Below, piece by piece: positions 1 to 9,730 of a stretch of 64,000 nt of DNA (positions within the stretch are counted from its first letter, which is position 1; every line of letters starts with the position of its first letter). The DNA is from Artocarpus heterophyllus. Lineage: Eukaryota > Streptophyta > Magnoliopsida > Rosales > Moraceae. Made by a program: the position numbers and the translations under genes. Where the stretch lies: the NCBI GenBank assembly GCA_025403435.1, contig CM046332.1, positions 8,053,903-8,117,902 on the forward strand, in the 5' to 3' direction. The notes under the pieces were generated by a model. The model saw only the letters and a list, made by a program, of their open reading frames with translations. It had not been told where the DNA came from and made no database searches.

Positions 1-471
1 TCAAAAACTAATCCAAACTCAAATTTTGAAGCCTAATCTGATAAGGGCTAACCCCAGATCCAACCATTATATAAAGGGAACTATTTTTCATTGTTCCTCA
101 GGTCATTTGAGAAGTATAGAGTGAGTTTTCTAGTGAAAGAAACTCTAAAATTCCTCGAGAGCTATTGTTCAACATCTAGAACCTTAGCTCTTGGTTTTCT
201 CAAGTGGTTGGAAGGAGAGTCACTAGAGAAAAGCCTGTACGAAGTGCAACAACTCATACTCCGATCGTGGATAGAGAATAGCAAAAAAGACTAGCTAATT
301 ATTGCTCGTCTGGAACGTTCTTCTCTTCTTAGTTTTTGTACAGACTTTGGTAGACAAAAGAGTTTCGTAAGATCTATTATCAATTGATGTACTTAGCATA
401 TCAAACTTGTTATTTGAAAAAGACTTTGATTTAAAATTTTAAAAATTCTGCTATGCATCATTTTTCCAACA
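1..471 (+). mobile_element. Copia LTR, 3' part (left end outside the window)
   Basis: The stretch aligns by eye with the reverse complement of the copia LTR at 15301-17292. Shared blocks include TATAAAGGGA, GGTTGGAAGGAGAGTCAC, GTGGATAGAGAATAG and the terminal TTCCAACA. The LTR ends in CA at 471. No primer-binding site follows, so this is a solo LTR or the 3' LTR of an element lying to the left. The short reading frame at 91-294 lies inside the LTR and has a loose counterpart at 15272-15562 in the other copy, which fits shared LTR sequence rather than a gene. Confidence 0.8.
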
Positions 472-1485
472 ACTTGTGTTGCAGACATGGTTTTTTGTTG
501 ATTTTATGGGTTTGCGATCATGCTATGTACATAAATTACATCATCTTAATCTCTCCTATGTTCAAATTTAATTTTGTAGAGAGTTGGTACTCTAAGGTTT
601 CTGTATATAATGCTGTCATGAGATTATATATTGGATGTTAATTTATTATTTATGGTTAATTGAATTTTTGTTTTAAATATTATATTAATTAATTAATTTT
701 GCTAGCTATGGTTCCTTAAATGTTAGAATGTGTATCTAGGTTTTTTATATAATTAGATGGCAGTCTATCATCACCGTCTAAGATTTATTATTTTAATTTT
801 AGTTTAAAAAAATATTATTAAAATAATTACTTGAAGTGAAGACGGATTTAGAAAATGGAAATGATTGCAGTTCAATATTTTTTTCTGTGTTCATAAATTT
901 TTTGTGTCTTTGAATTGTTGAAAAATAAATTGAAAACTACTTAAAAATAATTCGCAAAAGTTTGAAAAATGTTGGTTCAATGTCGATAAGCAAGCCAGTT
1001 ACCGAGTGTCGGTAGGCCAACGGTCACAGATCAGTAGGCCAGCAGTGAGTATAACCATTTTCTAAAACAGTGTGATTTTTGATGCAGCTTTTATTATTTT
1101 TCTTTTGAGACAATTCTGAGAAACATGAAATTTTTTGATAACTAGGAAAATAAATCTTTGATCTATATAAGATTGAAGAATTGAAGTATGAAGCCACATG
1201 AAAAAGGATACAACGAGAAGATACAAGATGAAGAGTCAATAATATGCTTGAATTGATCTTTTATAATCATTATTTTCTTTTCTCTAAGATGGAACCATGA
1301 TATTATAGCTATTTGTTATATTACTTGTAGCTTTGCACGTTGCATTGCTTGTCTACATTAAATATGTTTTACCATGTATGTTGATAACGTGCCATGTAAA
1401 ATAAGGAGTGCCGCTTATTAAAAAATGTTCATGCATGTGAACGTAAAACCTTAACTTTTAAAATATTCACCAGTAAGTCCTCCCT
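472..1485. other. Unassigned AT-rich spacer
   Basis: There is no coding similarity and no recognisable element end. Short frames at 453-641 (plus) and 1024-1239 (minus) show no domain. The only notable content is a degenerate copy of the dispersed dyad motif at about 999-1043, listed separately. The stretch is probably old transposon debris. Confidence 0.5.
999..1043. repeat. Degenerate dyad-motif pair (GGTAGGCC type)
   Basis: Two copies of a GGTAGGCC/AGTAGGCC core stand about 25 bases apart, flanked by GTCGGTAGGCCAACGG. They match the motif found in arrays at about 6541-6720, 13493-13660, 15818-15854, 41719-41900, 53809-53925, 56716-56868 and 63066-63290. Their host element could not be identified. 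Confidence 0.55.
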
Positions 1486-1830
1486 CTCTCTCTCCTCTTC
1501 CCCCTCTGCCCCAACCCCCTCTGCTATTTCCCCCTTTGCCGCCACCGGCAACCACCCACCCCCTCCCCCCCCACCCCAACCTACCCCTCCTCCACTATTT
1601 CCCCCTCTCCCCCCCCCCCCCCCCCCACCCTAAGAGCCCCTACCCCTCTACCCCTGCGGCCCCACCCCGCCCCCACCCTCCCCCCTAACACCCTGCCCCC
1701 ACCCCACCCGTCCCTACCCCCCCTAACACCCTGCCCCCACCCCACCCGCCCCTACACCCCCCACCACGCCGCCCCCACCCTTCCACCTGCCCCCACACCC
1801 CCCCACGGCCCCTTCCTCGTCCCCAATTCT
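1486..1830. repeat. C-rich low-complexity tract with short direct repeats
   Basis: A run of about 340 bases is dominated by cytosine on the plus strand, with CCCCACCC-type words and an uninterrupted C run near 1611-1626. A unit of about 30 bases containing CCTAACACCCTGCCCCCACC is repeated at about 1684 and 1720. It is a sharp GC island in AT-rich surroundings. The plus strand could form i-motifs and the minus strand G-quadruplexes. There is no convincing reading frame. Confidence 0.8.
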
Positions 1831-2059
1831 TTTTCTTTGTTTTGTGGTGCGTAAATGTAAGTTTTTTTTTAATTGTGTTTTGTTAAATGTTTTTGGTACG
1901 TTAATTGAATTTTCATTAGTTGTGTGAAATTATTTAAAGTGTTATGTGAATATGTGCAATATGTGAAACTATGTCAATATGTGAAATTGTGTAATGGAAA
2001 TTTTAAAATTGTGAATATGCGAAGTTGTAAATTTGTGATATTATTTAATTTTGAAATCA

Positions 2060-2440
2060 TGAATATGTGATTGTTGTAATATGTGAATTTATAATGTGCC
2101 CAATTTATAATATATGAATTTATAATGTGTGATTTTTAATATGTGAATTTATAATATGTGAATTTATAACATGTGAATTTTTAATATGTTAATTTATAAT
2201 ATGTGATTTTTAATATATGAATTTATAATATGTGATTTTTAATATGTGAATTTATAATATATGAATTTATAACATGTCCAATTTATAACATGTGAATTTA
2301 TAATATGTGATTTTTAATAGGCAAATTTATAATATATGAATTTTTAATATGTTAATTTATAATATGTGATTTTTAATACGTAAATTTATAATATATGTCC
2401 AATCTATAATATGTGATTTTTTAATATGTTATTTTTTACG
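2060..2440. repeat. AT-rich minisatellite
   Basis: Degenerate tandem units alternate AATTTATAATATGTGA and TTTTTAATATGTGA, with a period of about 15-18 bases and variants such as ACATGTCC. The array decays into related words on its left (about 1930-2060). It is non-coding. Confidence 0.85.
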
Positions 2441-2686
2441 GTAAGATTATAATTTAGTATTAGTATGCGTGTGTTAGTTTTTGCTTACTTTGAACAAGTA
2501 AAACGTCTCGCGAGATCAATAGTAACCAATATGAGAAGAAGTACAAAGAGTGCACTTGATCTTCCTCTCAGTATAGGGAAAACAATGTAGTAAGCCATGT
2601 AGGCAAACGAAATTCGATCCCAAAGTAGACTTTAGCGAAGAGCTACTTTGATGAAAAAAGTTCATCAGATGAAAAAGAAAGGTTTA

Positions 2687-2826
2687 AGAATAGATGTGAC
2701 CTTTGATTCAAAAGGCCAACCGGAAGGCGCACTCAGCCATGAATTAGGCAGTCGGATATGATTCCTTAGTCAGGAACATGTTCCTATATGGATTAAAGAC
2801 GGGAAGCCTAAGGATTTGGGTAATAC
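2687..2826 (+). pseudogene. Possible plant transposase (Ptta/En-Spm type) exon scrap
   Basis: One frame reads RIDVTFDSKGQPEG and, after an in-frame TGA, FLSQEHVPIWIKDGKPKDLG. The order KGQPxG, a short hydrophobic stretch, VPIxxKD, then K-LG recalls the small plant Ptta/En-Spm transposase domain as I remember it. A GGTAATA that could be a splice donor follows. The context (C-rich leader and AT-rich intron-like repeat upstream) would suit a degraded DNA transposon. The match is short and made by eye, so the call is weak. Confidence 0.3.
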
Positions 2827-2930
2827 CCCTCGCTTTCAACAGAAACTTATGTTAATTTAACATTAGAATATGATATTTTGAGTGCTATTATTATTTATGT
2901 TAAGTAAATTAATTTTTTATTCAGTAATGT

Positions 2931-4666
2931 CGCAGGTGACGGCCATATGAGATCGATGTGCTTGGGATGTTCATGTAAAAAATAATAATAAGTTTAAAGT
3001 TTTGGTTTATTTAAAATAATTCCAATTTGCTCTAAATTTATAATCTTTATATTGCTCTAGGCTTATCTCTGCTTAGAGTTATATTCTTGAAGATGACATC
3101 AATTTTGTTGCAAATTTTTTTATTTTTATAATATTCACAATGTGATGATAATTACATGTGTAGCATTTTTTATTTATGGCATTAAGAAACTAAATGAAAT
3201 TATGAATCAAACACTGCTAATGAAATTTTAATTACTGCCAGATTTGTATTTGTGTCTTGTATAGTCTATTTTATGAGAAAAAAGCCTCTTTTAATTCTAA
3301 AAAAAATTATGAATCAGTAAATGTTTGTAAAGTTTTAGCTTAATATTCTTATTGCGTTTCAAAATAAAATTCGTTGATTGACAAGTACTCAGTGGTTATA
3401 AATATCTGCTTGATATGTTCTATGTAATTCATGAGATGATAAATCATATTTTTAAATATGTTTTGCATGATTTGTTAATTTTCTAACTTATATTTATATG
3501 TTATCCATGTCACATAAAAATTTCATAAGCATATCATGCATATTTGATTTTATAAAAAAGTTTGAATAGAACATGTTCATTATCTAGCATGTCTGATGTT
3601 AATATTAACTCTAAATTCAAACGTATGTTTTGAATTACACTGAATTTATTTGTAGTTGAATTTTGGATATGCTATTATGTTATGTGATTATTATATGAAA
3701 TAATTTTTATAAATTATTTTATATCACAAAAAATTTAATACATAACTTTTAATTAGGACAACTCACTACCCAGACTTTGTTGGCAGATTTTATGGTATTG
3801 CATATGGGATTTATTTTAATTATCAAATGAAAATTTTGTGGCTAAATAAAAATCTAAGTATTATATATATATATATATATGTTAACTTTATTCTTGTAAA
3901 TTTTCATGCTCTAATTTAATGTGAATTGAAAGATATAGGTTATGAATCCTTAAAGGTTAGGTAATTTTTATTATGGGTAGATTTACTTGAATGTTTTAAA
4001 AATTAGAAAAAGGCATTTTGGGTTAATATTTTGAAGAGAAGAAAATTTGAATGATGTTTATATATGTTAGCTATGTTAAGGCATAATTCTTATACTTTAT
4101 TCATGCTTATAAGTTGAGATTGATTTCTCCAAGTCATTAAAGGTCAAGTTTTCTATCTTTATGTTTCTTGATTTTTAGTGCATGCTTATGACTCAAAGAT
4201 GCTTTGTTTTGTTAAGAATGATATATGATGATGTAATATGGTATTAAATGATATCATGAAGAGGAATATTAATTTTATGTATTATATAAATGATTGACAT
4301 GAACACTCCAAAAGGCAAGCACACCAAGAACCGTGGCAACATCACCTGAATTAAGGTTTAGTAAGCAAACAAGTCAAGTAAGTACATTCTCACCTACAAC
4401 ATGATAAAAGTTTATGAAAAAAATTTGAGAACATGTTTTATGATAATTTTCATGTTTGTTTTTTTATATTGTTTTCTCATGAAAACTCGTGTTGCAACAA
4501 GAAGGTTCAATGATGAGGCATGCTAAAAGTATATCTATATGTATGTATCACTTAATTAAGTGTTGTACACCCTATGTTATGTTTATGATATTCTGAAGGT
4601 TGGATTTGTCATGTTTTGTTTGGGACTAGCTATCCTACTTCTTTCATGATGGCACGCCTATGATGT
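2931..4666 (+). mobile_element. Gypsy-type LTR fragment, related to the gypsy II LTR
   Basis: Collinear by eye with the gypsy II 3' LTR from about 26315. Shared words include GTGACGGCC, GATCGATGTG, CTCTAAATTTATAATCTTTAT, TGACATGAACACTCCAAAAG and AAGTACATTCTCACC. Divergence is clear but moderate. The left end is truncated, with no TGTAACACC start. The right side is cut at 4667 by CACTA element I, so the LTR's own 3' end is missing. Between 3845 and 3882 there is a short TA run. Confidence 0.75.
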
Positions 4667-4689
4667 CACTACAAGAAATTTTTTATTAT

Positions 4690-4925
4690 ACGACCTTTAT
4701 TTAACAATCGTTTCACAAAAACCATCATGGTAAGGTGAAAAAAGCACGACAAGTTATGCTCACGAAGATGAAAAAAAAAACCGTTGTGGTAGTGTATCAA
4801 TTCCATGACAGATTTTTAAAAAACCATTGTGGAATATTAAGCTACCACGACCATTTTTTAAAAAACCGTCGTGGTAGCTACAGTGCATTCCACGATGGTT
4901 TTTTAATAAAACCGTTGTGGTAGCT
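4690..4925. repeat. CACTA I subterminal repeats
   Basis: Copies of an ACCGT(C/T)GTGGTA-type word and its inverse (CACGACNNTTTTT) recur in both orientations, e.g. near 4781, 4811, 4849, 4865, 4891 and 4911. In En/Spm such subterminal motifs bind the TnpA-type protein. The arrangement here is recognised by pattern; binding is inferred from the family. Confidence 0.8.
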
Positions 4926-5338
4926 TACTTAAAACCCTTTTTTCCCACCTCGACATTCAGACACAATTCAGAAACTCATTTCTCAAATATAAATACAGAT
5001 CCATTTGAATCAGCTACCGTCGTCCCTCTCTGCCTCCACACTCCTTAATCTCTGCCCAAATTGTAAGTTTTTGTTAGAAATTGATAAATTGTTGTTGATT
5101 GTGTTGTATAATTAATCCAAAATTGATAAATAGTTGTTGATTTTGTTGTTTATTTTGTGAAATTTGTATTGTGGTTCATAGGGGTGATTTCTTTGTTTTA
5201 TAATGGTATATGTAACTTGTTTTATGATGGGTGATGTTTTTGTTTTATGATTAATTAATATATATATATAGGTGGGTATATATATAAATTGTGAAATTAA
5301 TTTTAATTGAATATTTGCTATTTATTATTTCAATTTAG

Positions 5339-6117
5339 GAATTGTAAAATGGATGTTGGATTTTCGATTGTCTAGAGAGTATGTGAATGGTGTGGAAGAG
5401 TTCTTAGATTTTGCCAAAAGTCATGCCAATGGTGATAAAATTTGATGTCCTTGTGTTCAATGTGGAAACCATAGATTGCATCCAATTCCAATTGTTAGAG
5501 GACATTTATTTCAAAATGGAATTATAAGTAGTTATCAAACGTGGCATTTTCATGGCGAGTCTAATTTCAATCCAAGTTTACTAAGTAAAGAAAAGGAAGC
5601 TATTGTGGAAGATAATATAGATGATCAAGACAATATCGTTGACATGATCAATGATTTAGAAGAATACTTTGTGCACCGTTTGAATTTATTTGAGACAATG
5701 ATAAATGATGCGGAGACACCCGTGTATGAGGGGTGTACCAATTTCACTAAATTATCTGCTTTAGTTGGATTATGGAATTTGAAAGCGTCGGGTGGGTGGT
5801 CAAATTTTAGTTTCACAAAGCTGTTAAAATTTTTAGGAAGGCTTCTACCAGAGGGTAATAAATTATCAACTAGTATGTATAAGGCTAAGAAGACTTTGAC
5901 CACTTTGGGAATGGATTATGAGAAAATTCATGCTTGTGAAAATGATTGTGTTCTCCATAGGAATGAGTATGAGAGCGAGAATTATTGTCTTGTTTGTCAA
6001 CAAGCAAGGTGGAAGAAAAGAAAGGAGCCAAAAGACAACAAGAATGGAGTGCCAAAGAAAGTGTTATGGTACATTCCACTAGTACCACGTTTGAGGTGTT
6101 TATTTAGAAACCCAGAA
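5339..6117 (+). pseudogene. CACTA TNP2 transposase, N-terminal part
   Basis: After a pyrimidine-AG acceptor at 5337-5338 the frame reads VKWMLDFRLSREYVNGVEEF, the plant transposase-associated domain at the N terminus of TNP2-like proteins. It continues into a Cys-rich segment (CPCVQC, with CGN-HR), then GTxLF-like and WHFHGE blocks, and a TNP2 core with SGGWSNFSFTKLL, an AKK-LG-Y-KIHAC block and CxLHRNEYE. An in-frame TGA at 5443 sits just before CPCVQC, where a basic residue is usual; one C-to-T change of CGA would create it. The homology stops after PRLRCLFRNPEQ, where the gypsy I LTR begins. About 45 residues normally present before the segment that resumes at 14802 are missing, so the gene is both interrupted and partly deleted. 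Not functional. Confidence 0.85.
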
Positions 6118-7857
6118 CAGATTGAAGCTTCGATTCAAGATTAGTTTTAAAATTTCTAAACTTTTTCAAAATTTTCAAATTTTGTGTATTTTTTAAATCT
6201 AAGTTTGTTTGAGCTTAGAGAACCTTTGATTTGAGTTAAATAAACTTAGAACACCTAGAATCCAAGCTTAGATTGAAGAAAAATGAATTAGATTCAAGAT
6301 TTTTCATTTTTCCTCATTTTCTCCCATTTTTAGATTTTTGAGATTTTTGTGTTTAAATCTTGTTTAAATGTTGAGATTTTTGTGTTTAAATCTTGTTTAA
6401 ATGAGTTCAAAAGTGTTCTAGTATGTTTTTCTATCATCTATGATTGTTTTCCATGCCTGAGATTTGAGAAAAACAAGTTAAAATCAAGATTTGGATTTTG
6501 GGAGAACCAAAACCCATGGCTAGAATTTTTGGGTTTTTCCAGTTCGGTAGGCCGAACTGCGTGTTCGGCAGGCCGAATTCAAGAGATTGGTAGGCCAGAC
6601 TCACCGGTTTAGCAGGCCAAACTTGGAAAATGTCCGGCCGATCGGACCTGATTTTCGGTAGGCCGAACTGCACAGTTCGGCCAGCCAAAGCAGGGCGTCC
6701 GGTAGGCCGGCAGGGCCTAGAAAAATTTTGTGATTTTTCACCTGTTTTTACTGTCTTGAATCCCGATTGAAATTCCAACCCTGTAAAATGATTTTTATAG
6801 ATATAAATGGCACACTAGGACGTCATGAAATGGTTTAGCAATATAGAATGTCTCAAACTAGATATTGATCGACTTAGTGTGTATCTTGGATCTTTCGTGG
6901 TTCCGCGGAGGTAACGTGTGGCAGAACAGGATTACAGTGTGGGGCACCGACACGAGTATCGAGGTAGGACTTCTATCCTATCTTTGGTGACCCAGTTTCA
7001 AAATGATTTTGCTCTGAAAAGGGTTTCTCTAAAAATGTTTTCAACGATTGATTGACAAATGAGATTTTATCGGTCATTTTTATAAACCGTGAATTGAAGT
7101 GAACTTCATAATGAATGTTAATAAGAATATCTAGTAAATGGACTTTGTATGATAATAGAAATGAATATAAGGCATGATGCCAAATCAAAGATCGGGTTGT
7201 GTAGCGATAGACCTTGGGGCCAGGTTCCGAAACCCAGCTGGGAAACTACGGTGGTGATATCCTTATGGTTTGCCTAGGAAAAAAAAATAATTCACTTCAG
7301 GTCAACTGAATAAACTGTTTTGGTAAGAACGGTTTTATTTAAATTTATTTATTTATTCAAAGTTTCTTTTAATCAATTCCCTGATTAATGAGATTTTCTT
7401 TAAATTAAATGATTTATTAAAATATAGTCCTACTGAGCCTTTCGCTCACATTTTCCTTGTTTTCTTAAATTCCCCCCCTCTAGGTGGATTCCCATTTAGA
7501 TTCGGAGAGGATTCAAAGGACAGAACTCAAGAGCAGTAGAAGGACTAGTAGATTATTTGTAGTAATTGATCAAGGCATGTAATGTTTTAACTATATTTGT
7601 ACTCGGACTGTTGTTGTATTATTATATTGTCAGTACTATGTGTGTGCACAAGTTGTCGGTCAGTGGGACTCATACCCGCGGTTCTTAATTCTTTTATTAT
7701 TCGCTTAATGTTTATGAGTTCTTTTATAAAATGTTTTAAAACTTCCACATTTTTATTATTTAATTTAACCCCTAAAATTCTTGATTTTTAATGAAATTCT
7801 CCTTTTAATTAATCTAAATAATCTGCCACGTCACCTCCCGTACTCCAGGGCATGACA
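6118..7857 (+). repeat. Gypsy I 5' LTR (left-truncated)
   Basis: Collinear with 13105-14801 of the 3' LTR and ends in GGCATGACA at 7857. It begins inside the LTR: the first 490 or so bases seen in the 3' copy, including the TG start and TATA/CT-rich leader, are missing. It holds a dyad-motif array at about 6541-6720 and a pyrimidine-rich CCCCCCTCTAG near 7474-7484. Differences from the 3' LTR are scattered and mostly transitions, plus a small deletion in the 3' copy's motif array. Confidence 0.88.
6541..6720. repeat. Dyad-motif array in the gypsy I 5' LTR
   Basis: Contains AGTTCGGTAGGCCGAACT (6541-6558, 7-base arms), GTTCGGCAGGCCGAA (6563-6577), several half-degenerate GG(T/C)AGGCC units, and a perfect inverted repeat at 6661-6682 with arms GGCCGAACTG and CAGTTCGGCC around the spacer CA. 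Units are about 20-40 bases apart. Confidence 0.85.
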
Positions 7858-7860
7858 GAA

Positions 7861-7872
7861 TGGTATCAGAGC
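7861..7872 (+). promoter_or_regulatory. Gypsy I primer-binding site
   Basis: TGGTATCAGAGC begins three bases after the 5' LTR end. It matches the complement of the 3' end of plant initiator Met-tRNA, the usual primer for minus-strand synthesis in plant LTR elements. Confidence 0.95.
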
Positions 7873-7963
7873 TCAAGGATATGAACCTTGGGAATTGTGC
7901 ACACATAGGTATGACAATAAAATACCTCTGACAGTCCAAAATTTTGTTTTCAAAAGTGAGAGA

Positions 7964-9102
7964 ATGGCACCTAGATGTCATTCGACAGCTGACGTCGAGT
8001 TTGAAAACGATGAGGGTATGATGAGGTCTATGTTTGCGGCTTTCTGACAGATGGCAGCCAGGGCCAGACCGGAGGATTCTGATGTTGGTCATCGGCATAC
8101 GTATTTTAAGGAATTTTGGCATACGTCTATTCGGATTTTTGATGGTAATGGGGATCCACAATTGGCAGAATATTGGTTAGACTCGATCGTGAAGCATTTG
8201 GATACCCTTGGTTGGCCTGATGAGTATCGTGTAGAGTTTGCTGCATATAAGCTCGAGGGTGGTGCCAATACTCGGTGGAAACAAGCTAAGAATTTAGAAC
8301 GTGGTGGCAATATCAGTTGGGACATGTTTGAGGAGCTGTTCTATGATCGGTATTTTCCGTAGCGGTATAGAGATCAGAAGACAGCTGAGTTCTTCAGGTT
8401 GCAGCAGGGTGATTTGTTAGTTCAGGAGTATGAGGCAAGATTTAATGAGTTGGTCAGGTTTACTTCGTCTGTAGTGGCATCAGAACGCCAGAGCTGCATT
8501 AAGTTTCAGGAAGGGCTTAAGGCTCCTATTCGACAATAGGTGGTTGCTCTGTGACTTAGGAGTTTTGGAGAGTTTGTGTCGTCAGCAATATCAGTGGAAA
8601 ATGATTATACGCAGTATTGGGAGGATCGAGCAAACGCTTCAGGAGGATCGCAGAGGAGCGATAGGAAAAGCACCAATAGCCTTCCAGCTCCAGGGAAGAA
8701 CAAGCAGGGTGGAGCGAACAGTGGTAGCAGCAGTTCAACTGGTAGCGAGCGCAACAATCCCTATAGCTTCCATTGTGATTTTTGTCAACAGCCAGGACAC
8801 ATCAAGAGGAATTGCCCGATCAGGAGTGCCCGTCTTGGATCTTAGACCAGAGAAGATGCCAGTCGTCAGTCTCAGCCTCAAACCGTACCTCCGCCTCAGC
8901 AGTATCCGCAGTTGCAGTATCCTTAGTTCTCTCCTCAGTAGTTTTCATATCTGGCACGAGGGCAGCAGTCGTAGCATTTCAGCGTAGCGTCCCTCAGTAT
9001 TGAGCGCCGAGTGCAGCTAGTGTGCAGTCGTCTCTGTCTCAGTAGTTTCAGCAGAATAATCCAGGACCTAGCAATATTGGTAGAGGAAAAGGGAAGACAC
9101 CA
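7964..9102 (+). pseudogene. Gypsy I gag (capsid and nucleocapsid), broken
   Basis: The frame starts at ATG 7964 (MAPRCHSTADVEF) and includes the retrotransposon gag core, with IFDGNGDPQLAEYWL and an FxELFYDRYFP block. Near the C terminus a CCHC zinc knuckle (CDFCQQPGHIKRNC, about 8778-8819) packages RNA in this family. In-frame stops are TGA 8045, TAG 8360, TAG 8537, TGA 8552 and TAG 8843, with more TAG codons in the Gln-rich tail. A frameshift near 8970-8985 is needed to reach the protease frame. Most stops fall where relatives have Gln (CAG) or Arg (CGA). Gypsy III at 58327 is a recognisable relative. Confidence 0.88.
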
Positions 9103-9432
9103 GTGCAAGTTCATGCAATGACATCTGGAGGTTCAGATTCTCAGACTTGTAACGCGGTTGTCGATGGTACGATCTTAGTTTCTCAATCTTTAGCTCGCAT
9201 TTTATTTGATATAGGTGCCTCTCATTCTCTCATTTTGAGTTCTTTTGTACATGCCTTGGGATTAGAGATAGAAGAGTTTAATGAACCCCTAGTCATAACT
9301 TCTCCCTTGGGGCGGGTGTGTGTGAATTGTATATGTAAATCTTGTAAAATAAAGATTGGAAATGAGATTTTGAAAAGTGATTTGATTATACTCCCCATGA
9401 GCTCATATGATGTAATTTTAGGGATAGACTAG
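9103..9432 (+). pseudogene. Gypsy I aspartic protease, catalytic site altered
   Basis: A retropepsin-like domain of about 100 residues processes the polyprotein in this family. Visible blocks are ARILFDIGASHSLIL, SPLGRVC, ILPMSSYDVILGID. The active-site triplet normally reads Asp-Thr/Ser-Gly. Here it is Asp-Ile-Gly (codons 9208-9216), consistent with ACA to ATA. The frame ends at TAG 9430, where Trp (TGG) usually follows in the sequence GMDWL. Continuation in the same frame to 9717 is the linker towards RT. Confidence 0.85.
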
Positions 9433-9730
9433 TTGTCCAGGTATAGCGCAGTTGTAGACTGCCAACTTAGAAAAGTGACCCTAGTGTCTGATAGGGGGAT
9501 GATGATCACTTACCAGGGTGGTGGTGATTGCTTAATGAGTGAGCGTCTCATGAAGTCGTGTTTAGGAGGGCGAAGAAATCTGGTTTGTTGTGCTTTTCTT
9601 GAGAATCTAGAGTGCGAGCCCTATGCTTTGGGAGAAAGTGTAGCGATTTGGTGGTTGATGAGTTCGAGGATGTCTTCCCTGACGAGTTGCCAGGATTACC
9701 ACGCATCGGGAAATTGAGTTTAGTATTGAG

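Larger units (their letters stand above)
4667..6117 (+). mobile_element. CACTA (En/Spm) element I, 5' part
   Basis: The element starts with the terminal motif CACTACAAGAAA at 4667, inside the LTR fragment that precedes it. Subterminal repeats, a TATAAATA box near 4989, a CT-rich leader with a possible splice donor after 5063, and then TNP2 coding sequence follow. Gypsy I interrupts it at 6118. The element resumes at 14802 and is lost at 15301, where copia sequence begins. No 3' terminal repeat matching this one was found in the window. Confidence 0.85.

Noticed and set aside
91..294. 67-residue frame with a similar partner at 15272-15562 (minus)
   Set aside because: Both lie in copies of the same copia LTR. 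The shared residues follow from LTR homology, and the frames start and stop at unrelated points.
6434..6778. 114-residue minus-strand frame rich in FGLP repeats (also 13530-13724 and 62978-63325)
   Set aside because: The protein-level repeat is just the dyad-motif array read in a GC-rich frame. It occurs wherever the array does and is interrupted elsewhere.
7861..7872. tRNA-like match at the LTR edges
   Set aside because: The twelve bases are primer-binding sites complementary to a tRNA end. No tRNA gene fold is present.
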